Part shown: positions 32,666 through 45,206 of the stretch, piece after piece
Layout: every line of letters begins with the position of its first letter
Position numbering within the stretch: position 1 is the first letter of the stretch
Assembly (NCBI RefSeq): GCF_001625305.1
Contig: NW_017802736.1
Location: 190,824 to 254,823 of the forward strand
Length of the DNA: 64,000 bases
From: Branchiostoma belcheri
Lineage: Eukaryota; Chordata; Leptocardii; Amphioxiformes; Branchiostomatidae
Direction of reading: 5' to 3'
Notes under the pieces: model-generated
Seen by the model: only the letters and a program-made list of their open reading frames with translations
Databases searched by the model: none
What the model was told of the DNA's origin: nothing
Made by a program: the position numbers and the translations under genes

Positions 32666-33650
32666 TGATGAACGTTATATAAAATATATTGTGTGGTATG
32701 GACTTTTTCATGTTAACGTTAAATATATAGAACATGCACAGTAAACATAACATAAATACAATCACATACATCTGACCAAGGTGGACGAGATCTAGCGAAA
32801 ATTATGAATTCCCTTCTTGTATTTGCAAATAACAAAGCGGCTGAAAGAAACTCCAATGGTAAGTCATTACAATACAGCTAAGAGTAAGAGCATATACACA
32901 TAATACAGAACACTACATACATAACGTCTTAGAATTTGTGTTTTATGGTGAATATCGCATTTTTCAATTCATGGTTCTGTCAGTGTGTTGCATACATATG
33001 ACCAGGGACATTATACAGATTATGTCCTTGATATGACTGAAAAATAATTAGTCCTAAGTGTTGTTGTAGTTGTCTCTATTCTTCCGCTCATTACAGTCAG
33101 ATGCTAGTCTCATGTGCATTTCCTCTTCCTTCTAGTGTGCGTTTGTTCTCTCTGTGCTGATCTCTTGTTGCTTTTTTCCATTGGCTAGGCATTACAGTGG
33201 TGTCTCTTCTTTCTTCTTCTAATTGTTCTTTTTCTTGGTTTCAACTTGCATATTTACATATTTACACGTCTTCCTGCCACAGTCTCTGTGTTCTTCCTCT
33301 GTCATAGCTGTACTCTTGGTTTTACATATTTACATATTTACATGTTCACAGTTCTATTCAAATCTCTTTGTTGCCATTAAATACTCAATAAGGGCTCTCT
33401 GTAGTTTGATGTTGCCCTCATGGCTGATGTCTTCCAGTGCACCTGTGTATAGTTCTAGTCTTCCTGCAGCTGTCACGTGTTGTATTCCTTCCTCTTCTAA
33501 ACACAGGTAGGTATCTCTTTCCAACACATTCCTCTGCTCTTCATATTTCTAAGTAGTTCCACAGGCACAGGTATGTCAAGCATTGCCTCAGCAGCTAGTG
33601 ATTCCAAAGAAATGTTTGTCACAAGTACAATTGGTGATATCAGTATCCAT
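32666..33650 (+). other. No gene recognised
   Basis: Pyrimidine-rich stretches (33060-33330) with repeated TTTACATATTTACA text. Probably the 3' flank of the OTU-MULE-Ulp1 gene; no polyadenylation site could be chosen with confidence. Confidence 0.4.
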
Positions 33651-36600
33651 TTATACACTCTGTGCGTTATCCACTATTTTCTGGAATATCAACTTCCTAT
33701 AATGTCTGGTGTCTAAGACTGAAGTGAGGGAATCGCCTCTTACAATTTGTTCTCCATAAAAGCAAACAAGGACACCACAGCTGCTGCTATCCACCTGATT
33801 TGTCTTCTTTGGAACCTCCAACTTTAGGTGTTCCAAGCCAAACTTCTCCAGCAGCATGCGGGACACAAGGGAATGCCCTTGTATTGTATGTTCTGTTGGC
33901 GTATTTGCCATTGGGTCTAAGTAGAGCATAGTGCTTCTCTTAATGTCTACAGCAATCAACACCCAGTGTGCACCTGAAGGATTCCATGGGATCAGGATAA
34001 AGTCTTTCTTTGTTATGTCAACATTTTTCCACAGTGCTTTCACAGATGATCCATTGCCAAGAGCTGACATTGTCGTATTGGGGGAGTACATGATTCCTTC
34101 CTTTTGTTTTTCCAGCTGATAGAAGAAAGAATTTATAACTTCATCATATAACCATCCTGTCACAAACTGCTGGTCATAGGATGTTAGTGGCACCAACTCT
34201 TCGACAGGAAGGTCATGCTCTATAGACTTCAAGTGGGCCATGGTTATGTTATGTGGTCCATTCTTATATAAAGTTTGTCCAAGGTCATCTACAGATGATA
34301 AAGGTGGGGTAAATGTCGCATTATGATTTTGTCTCCGATATTTTCGTGACAATCGTGTGTACACTCTCCCAGATGTCTGCTTGGTACTTGATATGTGCCC
34401 ATGACTGGAATGCCAGCTTGTTGTTTTGCCTGACTCTTCTCTGTTGCTTGGACAGGACATTACATGTATATCTGATGTCTTTGTTATTTCTTCTGAATCT
34501 GTGACATTCATGACATCTTCATCATCGTCATTACCTTCAACATCAAGTAGTGTCTCCAAAATCTTCTTCTTCTTTTCAGTTGAAGGGCCAATGAAACCTT
34601 TTTTTGCCACCTTGCATTTCTTTGCTTTTTTCATAGGCTGAAGCTTCAATTTTTCATTTGGAAATATATTCACTTTTGGTTCCATTGAATGTAGCCGAGA
34701 AACTCCACACGCAACAGCTTTACATTGTAAGACCAGTTTCTTCATTGTACCCATGGCATAACTCAGAATATGTCGACTGACCTCCTCGTTGTCTAGAATG
34801 TTGTTCAGCTCAGTCACATACCCCCTAAAAGTTTCACGCATTCTCTTCCTTGAAGCTTCAAAGTTTGAATCTGGAAGTTTGGAACTAGTTGTATAAAGAT
34901 GAGGCATATGATTGTCTTCTGCAACTTCAGTCACAACTGGAACATTACGACGCTGATGTATTCGCACTTGGTACGAATGTACCTTGTGTATATGCTTGCA
35001 CAGTGTAGACTTGTCATTACAGTTACAGTGGTAAAGATGAGAACACAAGCCAATGCAGGACAGCTGTTGGCACTTATCAAAGCAGAGGTCTTCATAACAA
35101 TGTTGCATCTGGGGAGTGACCATGTACGAGACATGTTTAACTGATTGAGATTTTACACTCCACGTACCCTTCTCCTGCTCTTCTATGTCATCATCAGGAA
35201 TATCAATTCCTCGCTTGTGACGGGGTACACTGTCACAATTGTTTATTGATCGTTTGACGTCACCTGTTCTCCTCCAAAAGTCATCTGCCTCGATTTGTAG
35301 AAGTATCTTTATGAGATCATCAATACGACGGTTTGGTTGTCTATTCATATAGAATGTTTTTAAACGATTATGAAAGCTTTCAGCAAACATGTTGGTGTCT
35401 GATTCAGAATGGGGAAAATTGCGATGACACATTGCCCATGTCTCAGGTCTGTTCATGTAATAGGAAAAGAAGTGTTCCACGAACTTCTGGCACTTGGGAA
35501 TGTAAGCATCTTTAAAACGTTTGGACAGTTCTTCAAATTTCCTGCTACTCCTCTCTTCCATCAGCAGACGTAGACAGTCATAAACATCTTTCTGTAGATC
35601 AGGATCTGATATGTCTTGCTGAAGTCGTCGCTGCCAAGCTCGGTGAATGTGCCATGTACACAACAGGTGTTTTATGTTCTGTCCAAATGCTGCTTTAATG
35701 GCATTTGGCCCACTGTAGTTGTCATCTGACATGATCACCTGTATTCTAAGGGAAGGGCATCTGTTTTTCATCTCTTTGAAAAAGTAGTAAAGTGTCCTCT
35801 CATCCATGTGGCTTGTGATAAGATGACCTACTGGGTAGCCTTTCTTAAACTCATCACGGACAAGAATGGTCAGGAGTTTATACTTGTACTGGTTTGTCCC
35901 ATGTGTGTCATCAATAAACACTATCTCCTTGTCCTTCATCACTTCTAGTTGTTCCCTAGTTTGGAGCCCTACAACAAAAAGTTCGTCTGCATGAGGTAGA
36001 TTTTCAATTTCTTTATCTCCAACTACAACCTGATGTTTTAAAGGCTTATATATCAAAACAGGGTTGTATTTCTCTTTGCATAGCTGTGAAATTAAGAAGT
36101 ATGTTGCACTGCTGTCGTCTTCATGGGGTTTGGTGTTTAAATTAAGTTTCCGTTGCATCTCGCGCATGTTCTTTTTGCTTATGAATTGATGAGCTTGAAA
36201 CTGTCCAATATCTGTGTCGCTGTCCCTGTTGTCACGGTCTCCTAGGCCGTCACGAAGCTCATGACTGATTTGTGTAATTGGCACACCCAATGCTAGTTGA
36301 GCTTCTACTTTCTCTTTGACTGACCTGGCAGTAGGGTGATGCTTGGTATCTGCGAAACATGGATCATGACTGTGTGTTCGTATGTAAGACACTTCAATCG
36401 ACCCTGACTCCCGGTTTAGTTTTAATAACATTCTGGCAGGACAGGTGAGTCCAGTCTTTACCTGGCCTTTTTTGTTTTTTCTTGTAGTCTTCCTAGCAGG
36501 CTGGTCATGTGCACGGTGGGGCCGATCTGATCCATCATACTGGCAAATGTAATACCTATAACTAACTGCTGATTTGTCGGTAACATCTCCAGACTGCTTG

Positions 36601-38103
36601 CTGAAATAGACAGAATTTGTTGTCTCTTCCTTCTCTTTCCAGTCAAGGAATTCATCCTCTGAAGTAAACCGATGAGTACTACTCTCAGTTTCAAGGAAGT
36701 GATCATCCTCGAGATGCTGCAGCATCTTGGTTACGTGGTAGAAGACTTTGTCACAGGTTGGAAACATGCACTTTGTTTTCTTTACTTTGTCAGATTCATC
36801 AGGTTGTTGTTTGTGTACTCTCAGCATGTGCCTGTTTCTGTCATATTTACGCGTAAACTTCCTATTGCACAAGGTACAGCTGAATGGTGAATCCCGTTCA
36901 ATGTATGTCGTGTTCTCTATACTAGCAACATTTTCCTCTGCATCAGTAGACTGCGTTTTGTGTACTTTCTGCTGTGGTTTGCTGGGGGACGTTTCATTAT
37001 GGAACTGTCCAGTCTGTTGTGTCATATTTATCTCTGGGCTGTCTACCTTGTTGGCCTGCTGTACTACTCTTCCTGCTGGTGGCCTTTCCTTGTGTGATTT
37101 CTGATCATTGAGCTTTCCACTCTGCTGTGTCTTGTTCGCCATTGGGCTGTCCAACTTGTCCTGCTTGGGTATTGTTGGAGATGGAAGAGACGGCCATTCA
37201 TCTTCACTAAGCTGACTGTTGCCCAAACCATCCTGCACATGGGACCAAGCTGGCATGCTAGTGAGCTGTGTCTTGTTTGCCATTGGGCTGTCAAACTTGT
37301 CCTGCTTGGGTATTGTTGGAGATGGAAGAGACGGCCATTCATCTTCACTAAGCTGACTGTTGCCCAAACCATCCTGCACATGGGACCAAGCTGGCATGCT
37401 GGTGAAATCTTCTGGTGCAAGACTTTTGTTGGCATCCAAGTTGATATCAGCTTCTGTTGGTCTTTGGGATGTGTTGTGTACAGCGACAAAGTGGTTGGGG
37501 ATGAAATCAACAAGGCTCTGTGGCATGGAACTGCGGGTAAACATAATGGTAATCACTGGCTCCTCGTGACTGCTTAAGCCACGTCCACGAATAGTCCTTG
37601 TATATCTGTGTGTCAATTGGGACGGGCTCAAGAATTTGATTGGAAGGTGGAGTGCAGCACTGATGGCATAGAAGTGCTCCATGAGTGCCCACCCGTGAGG
37701 TTTAAGTACATCTTCAAGCAGCTCGCTATAGTTAGCGTTGTAAAGGTTTTTCCCTACTAAGGGCTGTCTGTAGAACTCGGGGTGTTCTATCATCTCGAGG
37801 GCAGCAAGTAGTCGGATGAACTTGTGGTGTTCCTGGGTACCAAACAGCGCTAGAGACGTAGCCCGATAACTACAGCTACCATCCCCATCAACTTGTAACG
37901 GACAGTGATCGTTAAGGTACAGGGGGTCCATTTTCTTGAGGATAGCGGAAGAGACAGCATCTACACGACTCTTTGGGGGTTTTGTGCTGGAGATTCTTCG
38001 GGCTGGCAGCTTAATCTTGTAAGTCTGCAGCAGCAGTCTCTCTGTAGCCGCACTTTGCTTGAGCTCTTCTTCTGTCTTTCCAGCACCCCGAGCCAGAGAC
38101 AGT
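33651..38103 (-). CDS. Giant last exon: OTU protease, C2H2 fingers, MULE transposase, SWIM, Ulp1 protease
   Basis: An acceptor (CATTACAG) ends at 38104. OTU-like domain at about 37890-37480: DGDGSC carries the candidate catalytic Cys and NHFVAVH the His. A 47-residue duplicated stretch lies at 37399-37118. Two C2H2 fingers sit near 36890-36710 (CTLCNRKF...HMLRVH; CMFPTCDKVF...HLEDDH). The MULE core is about 35930-35370: IDDTHGTNQYKYKLL (first D), IMSDDNYSGPNA (second D), TWHIHRAWQ, and FAESFHNRLK (candidate E). The SWIM finger CNCNDKSTLCKHIH is near 35030-34990. Ulp1/C48 at about 34210-33670 has AHWVL, LDPMAN and QVDSSSCGVLVC as the H-D-Q-C set. So transposase, ubiquitin-type and SUMO-type protease modules share one chain with apparently intact active sites. 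Confidence 0.85.
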
Positions 38104-38736
38104 CTGTAATGACAGCAATAAAAGAATTATATTGTTGTCACACACTGAAATGGTAATCACCATGACAAAATGTTACTTTGAATGCACCAAAACTTGGACT
38201 GCTACTGAAAATTACACATACATTAGCCTTTATAAATCGAACAACTATTTCCCAAAACTCTTATCTTAGAGCCCAATATATGGGCAATGAAAAATAATAC
38301 ACAAAAAAATCAGGAGCACCTCACTTCTTCCAAAATGGACTGTTTGATGCAGTGCATGTCAGTTTCAAGTGTTTTCATACCCCTATATATGCACATGTAG
38401 TCCACTACTATACTCATTCTAAGTCACAATTGCAGAATAGTATTATAATCAAGGGTGATGTCGGGATCAGAGGGCGAGGGTCAAATGTGACGTCAAGGTG
38501 TGTGCGGGTTGGAAACTAGGGGGTGGGGGTGTTACGNNNNNNNNNNNNNNNNNNNNTTAGGGGGGGGGGGCACAGGGGGGTGTACATGCCGACCAGATTG
38601 GGGACATGTTGAGATTTTTTTCAAAATCAAGCATTTTTTTAAATCAAATCAAAAATCAAAGTCAATAAAACGATCTCAAAGCAAATTCAAGGATCTTTAC
38701 CTTCGCCAAGAAGGTTATGTTTTCAGGGGCGTTCAT

Positions 38737-38768
<32 letters not shown>

Positions 38769-41700
38769 CAGCACGATAACTCAAGAAGGCTACGATGGAT
38801 TGTCTTGATATTTGGTAGGTGGATAGGTCTTCATGAGACGTGGAACTGATTAGATTTTGGGCCTCCTAGCGGCTTGTTATGGTACTGCAGCTGAACTTCC
38901 GGTTTTGATATCTCGTGATCTAGACATGCTAGGGTGACGAAATTTAGATGGTAGGTAGCTCTTGTGCTGGGGAGGAAGTGACGTGAGTTTAGACCCCCTA
39001 GCTGCTTGCTCTGGAACTGCAGGGGCGTTAGTTGAAAAATGTTTAAAGGCGGATAACTCAAGAACCAATTGATGGATAGTCGTGATTTTTGGCATGTAGG
39101 TAGCTGAAGTGATGCTTGACATAATAATATTACAATTATGCAAATATTAATGTAATTTGCATAATTAATGAGGAAAATCTATAAATCAGCTGCATTCCAT
39201 GAAAGGACTATTCAAGCTTGTGTCATATGTAATTAAGAACGGCAGAAATACAGGCAGATATAAATTTTGCAAATGAGGACTTAATTTGCATAATTAATGA
39301 GAAAATGTTATAATTACATAGTGGTAACTGCCTGGAATTTCATACTTGGGATATTTGAAAGCTATGTGAAGGTGAATATAGTTAAACATAATTTATTCAA
39401 ATAAGGACCTCATTTGCATAATTTATGAGGAAATGCTATAATGGCATTCTTTGATAAGATAAGACTGTCTTCTGGTGTAGAATATGATCAACAGATATAA
39501 TTGATGCAATGTAGGATCCTATTTGCACAATCAGGGGGATTAATCTATAATTTCTTAGTCATAAGGGCTAACATCATTTGGCGAAGGTATGAGATCGTGG
39601 AACTCTAGTTCTTCATGCAGCCGTTTGAATAGCTACACTGCCTACAGTGTTCCTGCCGATTATGTTCAGATGCAGCTTTGAAGTGACATAGAATTGAAAC
39701 ACAGCAAAGTTTCATGTCAAAAGTTTCCTGGCCGTGAAACCTTTGTAAAGTGCAGTCACCAGTCATTGAACGGATATCGCTATTTCATGATATTCACTCT
39801 AAACGATGCAAACGTCTACTAGTAAGTGTGTCACGATGGGCACAAACTAATACCTGCTATAACTTTATAAGGCAAACATACATTCTAGCAATGCAGACTT
39901 CGAATCGTATCATGAGATTGACGTTGCTTTCTTATATTGAAACAAGGAGAGAAGCAGAGAAGCTCCTTGATCGAAAGGTTGCTTGTTTTAAACCATAAGA
40001 ATATATACAATGATCGGTTTTACTGTGTCCTAGGTTAGACATGCAATTGTCCGACTTAAAGGCTTCCAAGGGGCGAGAGGGGGGGGGGAGATCTACGGAA
40101 TACGGAGGTATATGGTGAAATCGCTAACGATCTCACCCCCACTGGAGGGCGAAATCGCTGGGGGCCGAGATCACTGTGACACTGGCGGTACCATTCTGAG
40201 CGCCCACTGTCGTAACTTTTATTGGGTGAATGCTGTTCACATGTGGCCATTGTTTTGTACCTCCGTGTTACCGGTATGTCAGATGTCTCACCGACAGACT
40301 TACCAAGTTCATGGCTTCCACCCAGGTTTTCTCGCTCAGCCGCATCTGCTTAAGTGCGAGACATTTATTTTAGGTCGGCAAAGAAGCCAAGGATACCTTT
40401 CTGTAGCCAGGAGAGCTGCATGCACAGCACTAGAACAAAGAGTATGAGAGAGAATGCCTTTGGTACCACAAGATGGTGGCCAGAGCTCGTTGGAAGCTTT
40501 GGCCAGCGATTGGTTGCGTGACTGAATACGCCCTATAGAGATAACTGACAATACCTGTGAAGGGCTCCCTCGAAGCTGTAAGCACCTCTGTTGTGGACAC
40601 ACTGCTTACAGAGAAAGCTTTGCATGTTGTTTGACCAGGAGCGTCGGACATCATCGTCAATGTCATTGACACAGCACCTAAAGAGAGATAGAGGAAAGAC
40701 CAAGGCATTGTCACATCATCTCCAAGTTAGCCAAAGGACCTGAAATTTGGTATAGGTTGGATACAATCCCACAGAACTTTATTTACACTTTTGGAATTTG
40801 TCACTTTTGTATGTAACGTTATGTAAAATGGGACATTTTTGGCTCCTATGCACTAATACCAAAACCAAATGACCTGAAATTCAGCATAAAGGAAGCTTGG
40901 CACGAAATGCTTTGACTATATAGTGTTCACTATTCAGATTTAACACTTTGAAATACTTTTATTTAACTTATTTTGAGTAAAAACAGTGATTGTAGTATGA
41001 AAACCCAAATCCCCAACTGACAGTTCTAAATAGAACACACGGGTTCATTTGTGCAGGAGGGGTAGGTCCATTTTTGGTGGGGGGTTGTGGTGAAGCTGCA
41101 TTTCTTCCTGAGCAAATGCATGAATGTTGGCCTTTCTATGGGAAATTTGGAATGGGGAGTAAGAAAGGATGAAATGTGCTGTATTTGCTCTTGAGCAAAT
41201 GTCGGCCTTTCCAGTTATTGGTATCATTTTTTACTGACATTTCTACCTATTTTATCTTATAGGATGAACCCATTATTTTTTGTGCACTCAATTCTTAAGG
41301 TTGTGTGCACCATTGCATCTGTTCCCCAAAACGAATTTGAAGCCGACCTGCTCTGGTGAATGGATACTGCCTGTCCAAATTGATACTGTCATCACCCTAG
41401 GATGTGCTTGAGGTTGAATATAACTCATTAACTGTTGCACACTGTTGCAAACTCCTCCAAGTATGCTTGTTAGTAGTAGATTGGAGAAAGGTAGATCTAG
41501 GTTGATGCTGTTGTTTTTTCTAATCAATACAAAGTGGCCCTGATGTAAACATCATTCATTTAATGATTGCCGGCATATATAGACACTACATTCTGTCTGG
41601 TGAGGGTAATTTTTAGTGTTACATGCACAAGTGTAAGAATATATCTCAAATCCCAAAACATTTCTTTCATTGAGTCAATACAGTGCCTTGTGTGTAAGTT

Positions 41701-44700
41701 GTAACATTATATGTATGGCTGCTACATGGCTGGTACATGTAGTCAATGAACACATGTCACTGATTGAAAAGCTCCAATATATGAGTTTCAATATGGTGAA
41801 CTTACCTTTTGTTGCAGGATGAGCACAGTACCTCAGTTCCAGTATGTCTCTGTAGGGTTACAAGAAACACAAAGACTTTTAAGAACTCAATGCATCCTCT
41901 TGCAATAGACTTAGTGTATGTCCACCATGAAGTGACTATATCTTTAGGTATGGAGTGATGTTAATACCAACTAGAGTTCCCCGATCTCATACCTTCGCCA
42001 AATGATGTTAATCTTTATGACTGACAAATTATAGATTAGATTATTCCCCCCTGATTTAAAAAATAGGAACCTAATTTTCATGAATTATATCATTTTATCA
42101 TAATCTCAACCAAAAAAACAGTCTTATATTAACAAACAATGCATTCTAGCATTTCCTAATAAATTATGCAAATGAGGTCCTGATTTGAATAAATTATGTT
42201 TAATGATGTTCACCTCAATTTAACTTTCAAATACCACAAGTATGAAATTCCAGTATGTCAATTACCAATGTCACAAGCTTTAAGGTCTCGGACCGGAGTT
42301 TCCCTCCGTATTTCGAGCAATTTGACACCCTCAGCCCGACGGGCTGTCATTTCTGTACTAAACGCGGGTCGGAATTTTTCACTCTTTTGGTGGAAAGGGG
42401 TGCCGTGCCGCTTATCAATACACTTGATTGATATTTTCTGCGCCCAATTTATTTAGGGGTAAATAAGGCACATCAAAGTACATTTTTAAAAAAGGGGTAA
42501 TTTTTTTCGTCATTTTTAACCATGGCTGCATGGAAAAAACGAATTTTCCCAGGGTAACGGCTTAGTACTCGAAGAAGCTCAGAACCTAATGTTTCCAAAA
42601 TTTGAATTTAATTAAAATCGATGCGATAAGTTTATCGCTATCTTCGATGGCCCGAACACACCCAGAACGCATATAGAACGTACAATCCCGGCGGTCAGGC
42701 GAAAAGGCCACATAACCATCCGCGCGGACGAATACCAGGAAGTCTTCGCTGGACCACCAACATTACGCCACCTATAAAGGCTACAACTAACAGGCTTTTC
42801 AGAAAATACAAAGATATGTACGCAGATATTACGATTTCAGGGATATCGCGGCCAAAACATACCATTCAAAGTCACGTTTCCGGCGATTTACTGCGCACTT
42901 ACTTAGACTCTGGTCAGAATTAAACTCCGACCCGGAACCTTAAGGAGATTAATTTTCATAAAAAATTTTTAATATTCTTCAGAAACATTATATCTACCAT
43001 ATATCCAAATTTGGCTTGTATGCGATCATTACTTTTCCCGCGGCAGCGGTTTAAAGTCATGTGAAAAACACTGTGTTCTATGGCTACTTTTGCCAAGACG
43101 CGGCGCCTAGGCAGCTTTACAATGGAGAAATTAAAAAGTACCGTTTTTGGGGGTTTCGCTTTTCTCAAATCAGTTAAAACGGAAGGAAACGCCCGCTCTG
43201 GTCCTTGGCTAGGGATAGAAGTGGTTTTATCGTCCTTTCGGTGCTGTATACTTGCGGGAAACCTCTTTAAAGTTGGGATCGATGACGTCACGCAGTGACG
43301 TCATGCGTTGTCCAAGTTAAACAGCAGGGGGGCGCGTTTTTGCTTCACCGCTTTACATTAAAATGAAGAATACGTCAGATTTTGACCTTAGGCGATAGAA
43401 CTGAGTCCACACTTTCCGAATCAAACGAGTCCGACACCAAACTCTTCACTACTTTGCCGTGAATGGCCTGTTAAGTAGCACAGCGCACCTTAAATGTGTG
43501 AAAAACTGCGTTCTTACAAGGCGCAAAACACAATCTGGGTGATGCTGCCGTGGCTAGGAGCGAGTAGTTGAAATAAATGCTGCAAAGTTGCGTGAAGTAC
43601 TTATTAGGCTATCACTTAACACCAGCCAACGAAAAGAAGTTCGCGATTTTAAGCAGCCCTGAACCAAAAATCAGAAAACCTAGTTTTGCCTTAAATAGGC
43701 CTAAAACACTCTAATTTTGCTGTAAAATGTCTGTTGTAGTCACCATAAATGGATAGACTTGGCCGAAATTAAGGGGAAGTCAAATTTAGAGGTCGACTCA
43801 CATGAAATGACATAGAAAATGAATTCATTTGAGAACATTTTATCGTCCAGAAACGATTAAAATTGCCCTTCACGGAGATTCGGGGGGGGGGGGGCGGGCA
43901 AAGGGGGAGGGGGGCGCCTAGGACCCGACATGTATATCCGGACTTTTGGACCCCAAAACAGTAGAATGGTGCGGTTTTTCGCAGAATCTGACAGCTTCGG
44001 CTGGAAAAATTAAAATCGATCGAATTTACGTCATCGATGACGTCATTTTCTGCGCATGCGCCGTCTTCTTAAGGTCTCGGACCGGAGTTTCCCTCCGTAT
44101 TTCGAGCAATTTGACACCCTCAGCCCGACGGGCTGTCATTTCTGTACTAAACGCGGGTCGGAATTTTTCACTCTTTTGGTGGAAAGGGGTGCCGTGCCGC
44201 TTATCAATACACTTGATTGATATTTTCTGCGCCCAATTTATTTAGGGGTAAATGAGGCACATCAAAGTACATTTTTAAAAAAGGGGTCATTTTTTTCGTC
44301 ATTTTTAACCATGGCTGCATGGAAAAACGAATTTTCCCAGGGTAACGGCTTAGTACTCGAAGAAGCTCAGAACCTAATGTTTCCAAAATTTGAATTTAAT
44401 TAAAATCGATGCGATAAGTTTATCGCTATCTTCGATGGCCCGAACACACCCAGAACGCATATAGAACGTACAATCCCGGCGGTCAGGCGAAAAGGCCACA
44501 TAACCATCCGCGCGGACGAATACCAGGAAGTCTTCGCTGGACCACCAACATTACGCCACCTATAAAGGCTACAACTAACAGGCTTTTCAGAAAATACAAA
44601 GATATGTACGCAGATATTACGATTTCAGGGATATCGCGGCCAAAACATACCATTCAAAGTCACGTTTCCGGCGATTTACTGCGCACTTACTTAGACTCTG

Positions 44701-45173
44701 GTCAGAATTAAACTCCGACCCGGAACCTTAATTGTCCTATCATGGAATGCAGCTGATTTATAGAATTTCCCCATAAATTATGCAAATTATATCCATATTT
44801 GCATAATTGTCACATAATTATATCAAGGATCACATAAGTTACCTACATACCAAAAATCACGACGATCCGTCAACCGGTTCTTGAGTTATCCCCTTTTGAA
44901 TATTTTCAAGAATATATCGCTGCAGTTCCAGAGCAAGCCGCCAGGGGGCCTAAACTCACATTACTTCTTCCCCAGCACAAGAGCTACCTACCATCTAAAT
45001 TTCATCACCATAGCATGTCTAGATCATGAGATATCAAAACCGGAAGTTCAGCTGCAGTACCATAACAAGACGCTAGGGGGTCCAAAATCTAATCATTTTG
45101 AGGTCTCATCAAGACCTACCCACTTACCAAGTATCAAGACAATCCATCAAGGCCTTCTCAAGTTATCGTGTTG

Positions 45174-45206
<33 letters not shown>

